DNA of 64,000 bases, taken from positions 8,804,001 through 8,868,000 of the forward strand of contig JAFFJZ010000003.1 in NCBI GenBank assembly GCA_018340375.1, read 5' to 3'. This document shows, in pieces, positions 13,801-26,099 of this stretch. The number at the start of each line of letters is the position of its first letter. Positions within the stretch are counted from its first letter, which is position 1. The position numbers and the translations under genes are program-made. The notes below the pieces were generated by a model. That model worked only from the letters and a program-made list of their open reading frames with translations, was not told where the DNA came from and did not search any database. This stretch comes from Gonatopus flavifemur (lineage: Eukaryota; Arthropoda; Insecta; Hymenoptera; Dryinidae).

Positions 13801-16190
13801 CGCGTGAGTTTTGGCTCTAAAATACAGACCGAATGGTGAAATTGTGGATCAAGGCGTTAATTTCAATCAATCAGCATCCCCGAGCGACACGAAAAAGAAA
13901 TTCATAAAGTGATTGATTCATCGAGGTCCCTGATTAAATTCTAAGAACTTCCCAAAAAATATTTTGACATTCTAAATACCATAGATTCTATTTATTTTAT
14001 TTTTGATCGACGATTGGCAACCCGAGAAACATCCCGAGAACGAAATATATAACCCTCTTTTCGTTCACAACCAACTCTCCGTGCACAGTAGCACAAAATA
14101 CAGAAAATTAATGCTTACATGCCATAAGATTTAATATGTAATCCGCAGTTGGTTCCTTCGATCGCAACTCAAAAAGTCAAAGAAAAATAGAATGAGATTT
14201 GCAAGATTTATAGGACGAAGATTCTTCAGTGAAATCCACACTCAAATAGTGACACAGCCCATTAATAGCCTGGATGAACATCTTCGCTCTCTCCTATATC
14301 TTTCTTTCATTCTTTGCAATAGATAAACGTTGGAGTCGAATCATATCGTGACCGGAGTGCATAAAAACATCTTTTAGATCATTTTATGCAATATGACGAA
14401 GCGATGTGCCAATTTCTTGGCAGGGACGTTTTTCATCAGAATTGCGTCATTCTTCGATGTCACTCCGTATTTCGGCGCGATCATTTTATTTTGTTAGAAA
14501 ATTTGGATCTGTCATCGATGCACTTTCAACAATCGAGACAGACAAAACTTCTAATTTCACGTGAATCTATTAAACATTGATGCACTTGAAAATACATGAT
14601 AATCTCTGCTAACTTCTTCATACGAAAAGATCTTAGCAAATATTCAAATGAAAACAAGTTCGAAACAATGGTCGTTTGTTTCAAGTAATACTTACTATTT
14701 CTACGAGTTTACAGACGAGTAGAGGGAAATGCGTGTGAATTTCAAGCCACGGGGGAACAAATGGGGTTTGCGCTTACGTGGATATCGTTGAATCTCCATC
14801 ATCTATAAATCCTTGTTTGAATACTAATGTATTCAATTTACTTAATTACACATCGTTTAATGTTTAATTATAGTTATTCTACCTGTGCTAAGAAATATAT
14901 GCTCTGATATAAAGCTCCATATTCCGTGGCCGTTCTTCCACGTAAAACTATTCGAATCAGCGTTGAAGAGCTCTACCAGACTAGAGCAAGTGTGTATTTA
15001 AAAGTAGGCTCACCAGACCATCGAGAACAATGTAACGCGAGAACGTGGTGAATTAATCTGTTTATTATTCGATTCGCTCAGACGATTTCTCGTAACGAGC
15101 CTAATGTACGTGTAATAATACATGCGTACATGTGCACGTAGATACAGAAGAGCCAGATCGTTTTACTCGAGAAATAACCCGTATTAATGTAAGATTCATT
15201 GACTTTTCCGAAGTCTGATGCGTATACGTGATCAGAGCTCATTACATTCGACATACTTTTTCAACGGATCTTACCAATGCACACGCATCCGATTGTTGTA
15301 CCTTATTATCTTTGTATTAGATATATTTTGAGGGGTTCGCGATCTAAGTGTTCCAAGATACGTGGGTGGAAGAGATGTTTGGATGCGATACAATTTTCTG
15401 TATAGACTTGATTTAAAAAAATAGAGTGAAGGGATTGAATAATGGATGCCTAACGTGATGAGGTATTATTGAATAAAATATCAAACATGATACGTACATT
15501 ATTGTATCAAAAGAAAAATAAAATAACGAGACGTGAAGTGAAATGATTTCGCGAACGAATGAATAAATATATTCTTTTGAATTTCACAAATAAAACCGAT
15601 CAAAGTATGAACAAAATCAAACTGTTACTGACATATTCATTTGAACTCAACATCGGGTATTTCGAAATATAAGAACCATTACTCATTCGACACATTAAAC
15701 AAAGTTATTGAAACATTCGTGAAAGAAATCAAAGCTTTTCCAAGTACTTTATTTTCTCACATCTGCATATACGACGACAACAACACACCACGACACACGT
15801 GGAGAAACAAAACGTCTGGAAATATCCCATTGCGATGTAGTATAGAAGAAAAAACATAAATAAATTCCGTCAGCCGTGAAAGTTTTCTATGAATTGAATA
15901 TTGTAAATGAGAAACCACTACTTGAAATGACGTTTACAACGTCGATTCAAGCGACGTTAACCTTCTCAGTGAGAGAGGTGGTTCCCCTTTTTCGCGTCGA
16001 ACCGCGACGTATGAGTCGCACACAGACGAACCTATAGTGTTGCCGATTCATCTTCGCAGATCAAAAGGTACTTCGTGGAAATCGGCGACGGGGTGAAGTT
16101 ACGTTCAACGTATATAGAAATAGATTAATGACCTCGTGAATCATCGTGTCGATTTGAGGTATATTGCACGTGGTTTCTGTTCTCTGGGAG
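10861..16190. other. non-coding stretch
   Basis: This is AT-rich unique DNA. Frames at 12070-12297 and 12266-12538 (-), 13150-13377 (-), 14386-14580 (+) and 15641-15859 (+) were read and show no family motif. Two near-copies of a CTTGACAAGCT/GTGGACAAGCTT motif lie at 12919-12970; otherwise I see nothing in this stretch. Confidence 0.55.
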
Positions 16191-16192
16191 CG

Positions 16193-16220
16193 ACCACCAC
16201 CACCACCACCACCACCACCT
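16193..16220. repeat. (ACC)9 microsatellite
   Basis: Uninterrupted ACC units. The neighbouring frames do not support a coding role. Confidence 0.95.
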
Positions 16221-16449
16221 CATATTTCGCGGAGACGAAACTTAGCTCACACGATATGCACTTTTACGAGCTTTCAAGAGCAGAGAAGAAACACTTAATT
16301 CCTCTTTAATTTCTATTCCTTTGCTGTCACCTGCGAGTGACGAGGCAAAATTATATTTCAATTCTCCAAGAGAGGAGAAAAGCAACTGATTATTAAGTGA
16401 CACTGAAATATTCAATTTTGACAAATCGCTATCTTATCCAGTCGATGCC

Positions 16450-16800
16450 AAGTTAAGAACATGGCATTTCCGATGAAACCCTCTCGTTGGGATCACGTTT
16501 TTGCTTTGAGTGTTGTACAGGTTTGTATATCTATATCGCATTGGCGCGACATGCCGTTGAATATTTTCGTCTTGTAAATATACAGTCTATATTTACGAGG
16601 TGTATATTTAGTGTGTATTCGCGGGCGTTTGCTCGCGTGCGACGCAGACACGAACACGAACACGTTTACGTGCATACGCAACGTTTACGTACACCGGACA
16701 CAACGAGGTGGGTGTGTCCGTGTGTTGAATCTCACACGCTGCCTCAGATGATCGCTCATTTCAAAGCTTTTGAGCCCTCGTCGTTGAAAACTGTCCCGTG
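16450..16800. other. CpG-rich segment
   Basis: Dense ACG, CGT and GCG content distinguishes this segment from its AT-rich flanks. A 104-codon plus-strand frame (16487-16801) and a 62-codon minus-strand frame (16493-16681) cover the same bases; neither has a domain signature. It could be untranslated or regulatory sequence. Confidence 0.35.
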
Positions 16801-18185
16801 AATTCCACCCGCGTTATCTCGATTTATTTCCCTCCTTCATCACGTTCCATCTTTTATTGGCCAATTGGGATGAAGTGAAAGTCAAGTGCGATAAGTAACA
16901 ACGAGAGATTCATAATTGAATATATGAATTCGATCATTCCCCGACTCGGATATTTTAAATCCTAACTTGAAACATCCATATACTATATGGAAAAAGAGGA
17001 ATACCCCGTCCAGATGATGATTTGGTGAACGGCAGAATGGAAATCTCTCATTCGATAATTACTTGGAAATTTAATTCGTACTTCAAAGCTATACTTGAGG
17101 TGAACCAAGTGAAGCTAGAAGCTCATGAAAGATTGACAGTGAAACGAAAATGGAAATTCAGGAGAAAACCGTCACGGGCATTTTGATTTCATTGCACGCT
17201 CAAAATGTGATGTAAATGATTCATGTTCTGTTTAGTTTTACGTGGATCAGATTCAATTACTTGCAGAAGTAATATCGTCTGTTCAAAACCCTGTTATATC
17301 GAAATGATAGATGAGATTTAACCGTCAAAGGACGTTCTGGACGTGAATTTAGATGAACGTTTTCTTAATAATCTTCTATTTCTTGCTGTTTTGCAAAATT
17401 GAAATGTGCATTTTTCTATACTTCTCGGATACACGAGTCATCAAATTGACATACAAATTTTATATGGTATCACATGTGTTCCAGTATCTGAGTTTCTCCT
17501 TTGGTCCAGAAAACACAGGTTTCTGAAGTTCAAATACAGGGGGTAGGCTGTATTCAAAACATTTTTAATTGCAAACAAATGGAGACCCACACGCAGAACC
17601 AGGAAGGGATCAAGATGTCCATATCTGTGCCTTTTATACAGGGGTTTGGAGTTAACGAAATGTACCTGAATGTACCTTTCCGTTGTCAGCTTATGGTTGA
17701 AAGATTCTGTTCGAACGAAGCCACAAACATTGAGAATGAAAGCCGAAACTATATTTCAACGGAGTTCCTAAGAATAGATTCAAGGTACGTCAATGACTTT
17801 ATCTATTAGATTCGATGCAACACACGTCACTCCATGTAACAATTCCTTCTACAGCACTCAATTGCTATTCAGTAACGGAGTTATTGGTTCTCATTTTTCT
17901 AAACATAACATTATTATTACATGGAATGAAAAACAACATCATGTTATTTCAAAATCAATGCATGAATCAGTGATAATGCATTGAAGATTGTTTCGAACGT
18001 CATTAATTCGGAGATCCTTTTTGATGATGTGAAATTACATATGTCATTGTCCATTTAATTATGGATCTTTCACGTTATTCGAACGCGCTCCTTTGGAAAG
18101 TATAATAATAGCTTGAAGTTCAGCCTTACATTGAGAAAATCACTTTCAAGTTGGACTGAGGAATCAGATGAATTAATGGACAATG
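16801..18185. other. non-coding stretch
   Basis: AT-rich unique sequence. The 102-codon frame at 17501-17809 (+) has no recognisable motif, membrane segment or splice support. Confidence 0.5.
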
Positions 18186-18189
18186 TTCC

Positions 18190-18330
18190 AAGTCGAAACT
18201 GAAGATACTTGTCGTTAAAATCTATATTAAGAACAGGGAGAGAATGCCTCTTTGTGAAAATGAATTCTCCGGTTGGTGCTACATTTGGACGGAAGAGGAT
18301 GGAAGCAAGGGAGTTGTATGGAAGATCATC
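18190..18330. repeat. diverged direct repeat, copy 1
   Basis: The interval from CGAAACTGAAGATACTTGT through AGAGAATG and on past GGTGCTACATTTGG aligns with 18733-18860 at roughly 75-80% over the first 60 bases, then more weakly. On the minus strand copy 1 lies inside a stop-free frame (18070-18381) reading HSLPVLNIDFNDKYLQFRL here; copy 2 gives a related reading, HSLLVPNINFTYKYHRFRL. Because the similarity persists at the residue level, the ancestor may have been coding. I do not recognise the family. Confidence 0.6.
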
Positions 18331-18732
18331 AAATACTCTCTCTTCTCTCCGAAGGTGAAAAATGTTGTTACTGAATAACATAGATTGTCATCTCAGAACT
18401 TTGGTATCATTCATTCCCATCCACGATGAACTGAATACCGTATTTCAACAATAACTTTCAACATTCAGTTTTTTGTTTAATAATTTTTCTATTCTCATTG
18501 ATTTTAAGTTTATTTCATGAACATTTTTGACATCCAGGACAGCAAGATTCTTCGTTACTTGTCACTTTTGCTTTTGTACATTCAAATTCCGATTAAATTC
18601 CAACAGACCATTTCTCAGGTGGAATTTGAAATGTCAGCACATTCAACGTAGTCCGATATAGATCGAGTGAATGATTTTCCACTTATCGTGAATAGAACAA
18701 TGAATCAGTGCGCCAAAAGGACATCGCGTATA

Positions 18733-18860
18733 AGCCGAAACCGATGATATTTGTAGGTAAAGTTTATATTAGGAACAAGAAGAGAATGGAGTGGAAATAA
18801 ATCTCATGTGGTTGATGTTACATTAGAAGCAGAGAAAATCGAATGTATCTCGAAGGTGTT
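18733..18860. repeat. diverged direct repeat, copy 2
   Basis: This partner of 18190-18330 lies about 540 bases downstream in the same orientation. Its minus-strand reading has a stop (between STT and DLFPLHS) where copy 1 is open, so if it was ever coding it is now broken. Shared blocks include TATATTAGGAACA versus TATATTAAGAACA, and GGTTGATGTTACATT versus GGTTGGTGCTACATT. Confidence 0.6.
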
Positions 18861-19520
18861 GTGGTGGACACAAAGTTGGTTCATTTTGGTGTAAGTCAAA
18901 ATCATTGGAATGGCAGTAACTGAATGGCCAAGTGCGTAATCATGTGTGAATGTATGTGCATACACTTCACTCGCTATTCGTCTATTCTATCTTCGTTATT
19001 TATTGTTTCGTCGAACAGCGGTTCACGTGCGACTCATTGTGAACACACAATGTTGTAGATCTTAGGAAAGAGAAGAAAAACTTCGAAATTCGTATTCGGT
19101 TCGACGAAAGGGACATTTATTTGTGTCCATTCTATATCACTTTCTTATGTAATTTCCTGAAATTGCCGGTAATTTCATTGTCAATCCATTGGAGGGATCA
19201 TATGATAAACGACGACGCTGATTGAATGATCAAATTTCTCTTGTTCAAGTTCTTGTTAGTGTTCTCTTCAACTTGAATAATTTTGTCTAATTTGTCTAGT
19301 TGAGTTCAGAACATTTTTGGTAGGATATGTAACGAGCTAGTCTCTAGCGAGTCGACAGGAACAAAGAATTTTCTCGTTTTTTTACGTACGAGATGAAGAA
19401 AAATATGATCTACACTGTAAAATATGTGGGGAGTTTTCCTTCACACTGTTGGTGGACTTCGTCCCTTCATCGTGGGGGAATTGTTTGTCCATAAAAAATG
19501 AAGGATTTTTCCACCCCTTT
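18861..19520. other. non-coding stretch
   Basis: AT-rich unique sequence leading into the hairpin element. I see no gene. Confidence 0.5.
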
Positions 19521-19523
19521 GAG

Positions 19524-19635
19524 GAATCCCAGCAAACACAACTGAAGACGCTTCAATGGACCAGTGATGGCTCTTGTGATTACAGGACCATCAATGGCCC
19601 GTTGAAACGCCAGTAAGCATTGTTTGTAGGGATTT
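19524..19635. repeat. hairpin element, ~110 bp
   Basis: The left arm (AATCCCAGCAAACA, then CGCTTCAATGG and GTGATGG) is answered in reverse complement by the right arm (CCATCAATGG, CCGTTGAAACGCC, TGTTTGTAGGGATT). Almost the whole interval folds on itself with scattered mismatches and a short loop around TTGTGATTACA. No coding capacity. It is most likely a short fold-back MITE; a hairpin RNA is a less likely alternative. Confidence 0.8.
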
Positions 19636-21550
19636 TTTTGTCTTTTAGGTGTTCAATTCTCTACAAATGAAAGAGAACTTGACCAAATTATGGGGAAAAA
19701 TTCCAAATCTATGGAGGAATTTTGCTAATGTTGAACTCGATTATTTCAATCACTCTTGATGTTTTCATAAGAATGAAGAATAATGTTCGACAAAATTTAA
19801 TTCAAGGTTGCATCAAATTAGTCAGATTTTATGTATGAAGTGAGATATAAACGATTCAACCTTACCGCAAGAGAAACACCACGATAAATCAAGATTATTG
19901 GAACTCTTTTTTACCTGGAGTGAAAATTTTAGCGACACAACAAAGTTTGTGAAGAGTTTCCAGAACAACAATGTTCAGTTTAGATTTTCTTTCAGAATGG
20001 ATATCTCAGTGGAATTCATTTCACACAGATGAAAATGAAGATTCGCTATTTTCATGCACACAATACACACTTGACGTGCTAAACGTTTGTATATTCCTTC
20101 TCTGAGTCGAGATGATGACTTAATCGTAACGTACATGTAATCGCGAAGGCTTTGAATTGATAACATAGTTCACGCGAAACCCTTCATACACTTTTAGCAA
20201 CATTTCTTTATCGCAAAAGAATCCTTTTTATGCCGCACAGTTAGTTCCTTTCACACAGCGTCAGCTCTGTGCAACTTCAAACTTTAAAGTGACTCCCTTA
20301 TTGTCTGCTGACATACATCACGGCGACTGTTTCGTGGAGTACTCATATTCTCACGCTTTTCAAATTAAAATCAAAAGTCAAACTTGAATTCTATACTTTG
20401 TTGATTGGCAGTTTTTTCATTCCACTGATCTCATGAGAATCTCATGAAATTCGAGGTTTATGTTTTTATACATTCATTGAGAACAGAATTTTTCAATGCT
20501 TTGCATTTGCTCGATGATTTCATATTTATTTGAAGGTATCGTGTTATTAATGGACAAATTCCAAATTTGTTCGATCGAATTTCAAAACGAACCGCGTGAT
20601 TTTCGAATGCACAACTGTGACGGAATGACATATGAGTCCTGCTGTTGTGGTATGTGGAAAGAAAATAGACCGAACGTCCGAATAACGTCGGCCAATTAAC
20701 CGGAGCGCAGCACTTCGACCCCAGAGAGTTTGGCATACAAAGAGATTCACCACGAGCAACTCGGTTCGCGTTTGACTTCACGAAAAGAAAAGCGGTCTCG
20801 ACCTTGACGCGTACAAATGCGCCGATGAATAACCGAGTCATTTTATTTAGAGAACCAATTCGTCTTTCCACGGTGTTCGGAGAGATAGGAAGAAAAGAGT
20901 GTAAGCTCGAAAAAAAGAGAGAGAAAGAGGGGAGAAAGGGGGACCGAAAGAAACAAAATATCACGACCAGCTAGAAATCTGCATCTCGTCGGTACTCCAG
21001 GAATAACCAGCATCTTGCTACGACGAATTCGAAATTTTTCAACCATTGCAGAATTATCGGCGGTGTTCCGGTAATCTCAGATTCAAAATATGAGTTCAAC
21101 GTTTTGGAAATATGGGATGGGGGTAGGAAATTATGTTGAGGACTCTTTGCGCGATTCTTTTGATCATTTTTGTGAGAGTTTAATGGGATGATGGAGAAAA
21201 TTAATGTCAGTATGGTATTGGAATGATCAAATCCACGTTGAAAAGTTTGTTGTTGAAGTTTGAATCGTTCACCGAACCGAATTAGTACTCGGACAACAAA
21301 ATATTGAGCTGTTAGAGACAAAAAATCATGCAGTACATTCTTCAAACGTTGTTTCCAGTTCCAAGGCATCAATAAGGAGTTTTAATTCAAGTTTCGTTTC
21401 TATCAACGATTCAAACTTGAAGAACATAATCTATGAATGATCGAATAGGATTAAAGATGGTTAATTGAAAATATTAAAAGTAAGATTCGTATTTTGTTCA
21501 CATTGAATTCGAATTGAAGACAGAAAGACTTTTGAAAGAACTTCTTGAAC
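19636..21550. other. non-coding stretch with long fortuitous frames
   Basis: Minus-strand frames of 168 codons (20458-20964) and 133 codons (20971-21372) lie here, abutting in a CpG-richer part. I recognise no domain in either. The first is overlapped on the other strand by a 67-codon frame, and neither begins or ends at convincing splice signals. I do not call them genes, but the 133-codon frame is the best one to re-examine with a search. Confidence 0.4.
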
Positions 21551-21724
21551 AGTCCCCGTTATGACAGTAAAAATGAATCCAAAATGTATGCATGTTGAAT
21601 GCCTGAATAGTTCTTTATGAATTCTTGCTGAAGATTAAGTTATCCATCAAGAATTCATTTTGAATTCAAACTATTCATAATAAATTCATGTTTACTGTCA
21701 TAACGGGAGCTCTTTGCGGGGACT
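21551..21724. mobile_element. fold-back (MITE-like) element
   Basis: The ends are AGTCCCC at 21551 and GGGGACT at 21724. Inside them CCCGTTATGACAGTAAA faces TTTACTGTCATAACGGG, and AT-rich arms containing TTCTTTATGAATTCTTG and ATTCATTTTGAATTC continue the pairing. The right arm has about 10 extra bases between the inner and outer blocks. No coding capacity; typical of a non-autonomous inverted-repeat element. Confidence 0.75.
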
Positions 21725-21835
21725 TTTGTGCTGTATGGGTAGTCTCACAAGAATTCTTAAAACATTCATAAAGAATACAATTAGTTCAATAAGAATTCTT
21801 TATGAATTCTTCTGGGACGGTGGTGCTGTATGGGT
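21718..21835. repeat. 95-bp-spaced direct repeat beside the fold-back
   Basis: GGGACTTTTGTGCTGTATGGGT (ending 21740) and GGGACGGTGGTGCTGTATGGGT (ending 21835) are direct copies. Between them lie palindromic AAGAATTCTT blocks. The shared GGGAC end suggests a second partial or nested copy of the neighbouring element. Confidence 0.65.
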
Positions 21836-21839
21836 CAGG

Positions 21840-24600
21840 AAAACTGTATCATATTAGTTTGGTTATTGCGAAAAATTGGTTATTGTAATAAAAAAAAAAG
21901 GTTGAAATAACTATAAGAAGCGGTTGTCGTGTTTTTCAATTAACCTGATCAGTTGAAATGACTGAAAATTTTTCTGTGTGTGACACGGAACCATGGTAAA
22001 AGCTGTGATCACTTAATTAATTCCCATTAATGTTCAGGTTGGAGCTTTCACCAGTTGTTATATTTGTTATTGTTCACTTATGCTGTTTTGTTCACAATAC
22101 AAATTCTGAATTTCAGAATTTCAAGGGGAATTTTTGAGGCCAAAGTATTTCACAGCTTAGTTCCAACCATCTGAATAGTTGATAGTCTGAATACAGCTGT
22201 ATGTTCTTTCGAAGGACTGTCGATAATATTTTTGTCAATTTCTTAAAAAGAGCGAAAACAATTATTTTCAAGTTTTATTACCATTTTGTGAACTGGAATA
22301 TGTTTTATTTTGAAACAACATAAGTATTGGATCCATGAAAATTCAGGAAATTTTTTGCCGATTCCTATTCAAATTCAGTACAGCCAGTAAGGAGAATATG
22401 ATTTTTCTTTGGAATGCGTTATTTTAACAGTTGAATTTTTGCAACTGTTATCATTCCTTCATTAGGGACCAAAGATGGACATTGACATAGAAATTATATA
22501 AAATTCAGTAAATTTCTCCTGACGGGTATAATTTTGGGTACCGGTACCACGTATCTGATTTAGAGGTGGAGAATTTCCAAATTCATACTGATTTTTCAGT
22601 CATTCGTGTCTTATCCTAGTAAAACCGGATACAAAAGGAAAACCACATCCGTTTCTATGAATTCCAACCATTTTCCATACACTTTTTGTGGAATTCCAGT
22701 ACCCGTAGAACTAGGGGAGATTTTTCAAAAAATTATGGTGCCAACTATAAAAATAAGTTAATTTTCAGGCAGTTTGGAAAAATATTCCCTACAAATCTTA
22801 CAAAATTACAAATAAAATTTCAAATAGATTTTTCAATTATTTTTATATATTTCAACTCTGAATGTGAACATTGAAAAGCATTGACAAATCATTTATTGAA
22901 TAAAGAGTTTGTATTCCACCACTGAAACAATGTAGAATCCTGTAAACAATTTCTGGTGTACGATTCCATCTTATTTTAATTATATTTCTTCGGAAATGTG
23001 CGTATAAAATCAGTGCAGATGTCTCGTAGGTTTGAAAGGAATCGTTCTATTGTGCTTATATCTGGATACAAACTCAGTTAGATTGGTAATTGAATAAAAC
23101 AAGGCGACGACAGTCATGTAGTGGACATTGTAGTCTTCCATTCCTGTTGCACATTTCAGACAAGTATTTCTGTCTAGACTACTATTCTTCACTTTATTTG
23201 AAATCAAGAGAGACAAATAATGCCGAATTGAGGAAGTTTCGGTCACTGACCCTACGCAAGGTTTCCAATTCTCTCCTAAAACAGAAAGAACATTTGTGGT
23301 TTAGAAAAGAAGAGACAAAATTTTACGTACAGAATTTCTTTTCAAAATATGATAAAAATGATCATCGAAGCATAAATTGAGTAAGCGAGGAATTATATAA
23401 TTATACTTATTTTGTAAAAGCGAAATTTTCGGATAAATTCTGAATTCACATAGATCATAGTTTGGTTTTTGAATAAAAATAATGAATACAAGTATTATTT
23501 GATATTTGATTCTTGAATCACTGCATGTGTGAAATTTCAGTTAATGAACAACATTCAAACGTTGATCAGGATATTGATTTTGAAAAGTTTTCACTGCTTT
23601 GTATTTGAAAATTACAAATGCTTGGTAGAAAGAGTGAACAATTAATTGTTGATCAACATTCAGTCGCTCCTTTGAGATTTGCCCAGGAATTGAAAACTAC
23701 ATCTTTTTTGAATTTTCCATAACAAGACAATAGTTTTTCTGAATTGAGATTTAACTTGTGCAGAATTGAATTCTCGCATAATGACGTGGCTTTTGCTATA
23801 AATTTTATGAATCCTCTTCCTACCGAATAAACTTTCCTCATTTGTGATGATGGGCTATAAAGATCACAAAACTAATCTCTAATTCTTGAAAGAGAATTCT
23901 ATCATAAGCAATGAATGAGTCAAACTCTATATAAACAAACAACAATGAACTTCATATGAGAATTCTATTAAGACTATCAACTTTGCTTCAGACAGACGGT
24001 ATCAGGAATGTACCTTCCGTGAACGTGTGGAAAAGGATTTTACAGATGCGATGCAGGGTTTGTCAATGCAATTGAAATTCATTGCCAAAACTTTAGGGCA
24101 TTCAAGTATCAAATGAAGCGAGCCTAAATTTATGGTTTAAAAGTAATAACTTCCAAACCTCACAAATTGTCTATAAAAATTTGTGTTTAGAGTCCAATCT
24201 CAGGTATGCTGTTAATTATCATCCATTTATTTGTAATTTGAATTGATCAAGTAATTCAAGAAAAAAAATTGTCGCAAAGTTTTACTCGTTTCTCCTAAAG
24301 CTCGAGTGCTTATAACGGAGTAAAACTATCAATTTCTCATTCTTCCTGATTCGAAGAGTACTCATTCAATCGATTCGATAAACTTTGGAATTAGTTGAAG
24401 TCCCTCAAGCACGCTGCACATTAGAAAACACACGAACTTTATTTTGCGTCCATCTTGAAAAAATGTTGACAAATGTCTGTACGGATCATGTCACCTAAAA
24501 ATATGTGGTTTTGGTGGGATTTTTGTACCAGTCATATTCGTTGTCGTTCTTCGTATTCGCGAAGCTTATACCGTGGTCGTGGTAGTTTTAGCATAGCTAA
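21840..24600. other. AT-rich stretch with repeat debris
   Basis: It holds a poly-A run near 21889-21899, a 12-base palindrome GGTACCGGTACC near 22538, and an AT-rich repeat copy at 22491-22520. Frames at 22686-22874, 23010-23246 (-), 23090-23380 (+) and 23653-23841 (-) show no family motif. Confidence 0.5.
22491..22520. repeat. AT-rich dispersed repeat copy
   Basis: AAATTATATAAAATTCAG followed by TAAATTTCTC matches, in reverse orientation, the right-hand half of the repeat at 295-402. Confidence 0.4.
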
Positions 24601-24659
24601 GTTATATGCTTTCAACGATAAATAAGTACCCTCGCGTAAGCGGTACAGTAGAAGTAGCT

Positions 24660-25435
24660 AAGATATGATGACACACTTAATGCTGTTTATAAAGCAATGC
24701 GACTCTATTACACATCGTATATTGTATTTTCTCGCTGTGTACTGCATTAAATCGATAAGACCATACCCGAATTCCATTGGAATATTAAATTGGAGATTGA
24801 TCGATATCCAGAAATATTCTCCCAACTCTTTGAAGTTATTCAATAAAGAAGTGAATTTGTTTCGTGGAATGTCTTCGACAAATCCTTACAAATTCTATTT
24901 TAGAATTGCAAGGAATTCCTTGAGTTTCTCCTATTTCCTCAATTATTTTGAATTCTCATACACATGTTTTTGTACGATTTGGTTTGTTTTCGTTTGATTC
25001 GAGGGATGAAACGCGAATAAAATTCGGTAACAATTGACAGGCAGTGAACGATAGGTTCCTCTACATCAAATGATCAATGTCACAACTTTTGAAAGAGGAC
25101 TCAATTTCTTTACAAAAGCAAGAGAAGTGGGATGAGCTCCAGAACAATGAGCAAAATTTTGCTACGTACTTTTCCAACAACTCAGCATTAAATGAGGATT
25201 CTCAATATGCAGTGATGGAACACATTGCCAAGATTAGATTTTGAATATTTGGTTGAAACTGGAAAAGATTCTTGAAAATTATGCAAAGAATTATAAACAT
25301 AATAACCTACAAATGCCAATAATTTACACAAATTGTTTTCTTTCATGTTTAGATATTGCTTTGAAGTTTGCTCCATTATTGAATATTAACAAATTGTATT
25401 CATCGCTTAGTTGTTGGAAAAGTAATTCTCGTTGA
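24660..25435. other. possible decayed coding region, unassigned
   Basis: Frames of 60-110 codons occur on both strands (24665-24997 +, 24658-24843 -, 25241-25435 +, 25188-25376 -), rich in hydrophobic and aromatic residues. They lie upstream of the receptor-like fragment at 25820 and could be remnants of its earlier exons, but none carries a motif I can name and there are stops between them. Confidence 0.2.
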
Positions 25436-25699
25436 TAGCTCCACGAGAAAAAGAATCGAATATATCAATGATTTCAGGCTGATTTCAGAAGAATTTACTT
25501 TCAACATGATATGATTCATTTTAGATTGCTTTTTTCGAGCATTTAGATTCTGAGATCCCACGATCAAACTCCACATACCAATACAGGAACATGTAGAACA
25601 TAGAAACGTGAAAATCAAAGGAATACTGGATTTGAACCCAATAAACTTCGATTGTTTGTACATTTTGTTACTGCGATACAAAAATATACAAGTTGTCAC
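25400..25699 (-). other. unassigned 99-codon minus-strand frame
   Basis: This open frame opposite the receptor-like region has one clear hydrophobic segment (IPLIFTFLCSTCSCIGMWSL) and a lysine-rich tail. I cannot assign it. It may be fortuitous or a remnant of another membrane-protein exon. Confidence 0.15.
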
Positions 25700-25819
25700 G
25701 TGGATAAAGGCATTCTACGTCGATGGATTCGTTGCATGGGATGTAAGTTGTTCCTAAACATGAAGCAATCTTGTTGCCTTACAAAATTAGCACACGCTTA
25801 ATCCAATAACCATTACACG

Positions 25820-26095
25820 TTGCTGGTAAATCAGTTAGGAAATAAATTACTAATTGTCTTGGCAGTAATCCCAACGGTTCGTGTCGACCAAGCACTCACT
25901 ACAAGTCAGAAAGACAAAGTTTTCTTTTTATTTTTATTCTTCAATGTGATTCGTAACGACCCAATAACCACACGTCCGTTGATTAACAAGTTGACTACGG
26001 TAATGGCAAGCCTATCGCTCATTCTAAAAGCACAACATGTGAAATTTGACATCATGAGTGGTGTGAAGCTATTTTCTTTAGATATTATTGTGTAT
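25820..26095 (+). pseudogene. possible insect gustatory-receptor C-terminal fragment
   Basis: The 92-residue frame ends with AQHVKFDIMSGVKLFSLD. Insect gustatory receptors typically have, just before the last membrane helix, a hydrophobic stretch leading to a pattern like Q..V.F.A.G.F.LD. The earlier part (LLIVLAVIPTVRVDQALTTS) fits a membrane helix followed by an intracellular-loop Ala-Thr-Ser segment. In the family the final helix, usually ending with TYxxxxxQF, follows directly. Here the frame stops at TGA after IIVY. A shifted frame just downstream gives HVFLTVYTVVIVYLRS, helix-like but without the TY...QF signature. A 27-base gap is too short for an intron, so I read this as a broken or degenerate copy. 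The assignment rests on pattern only; a chance hydrophobic frame remains possible. Confidence 0.3.
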
Positions 26096-26099
26096 TGAA

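Noticed and set aside
22538..22549. The 12-base palindrome GGTACCGGTACC.
   Set aside because: Isolated, with no flanking symmetry or repeat context; likely coincidence.
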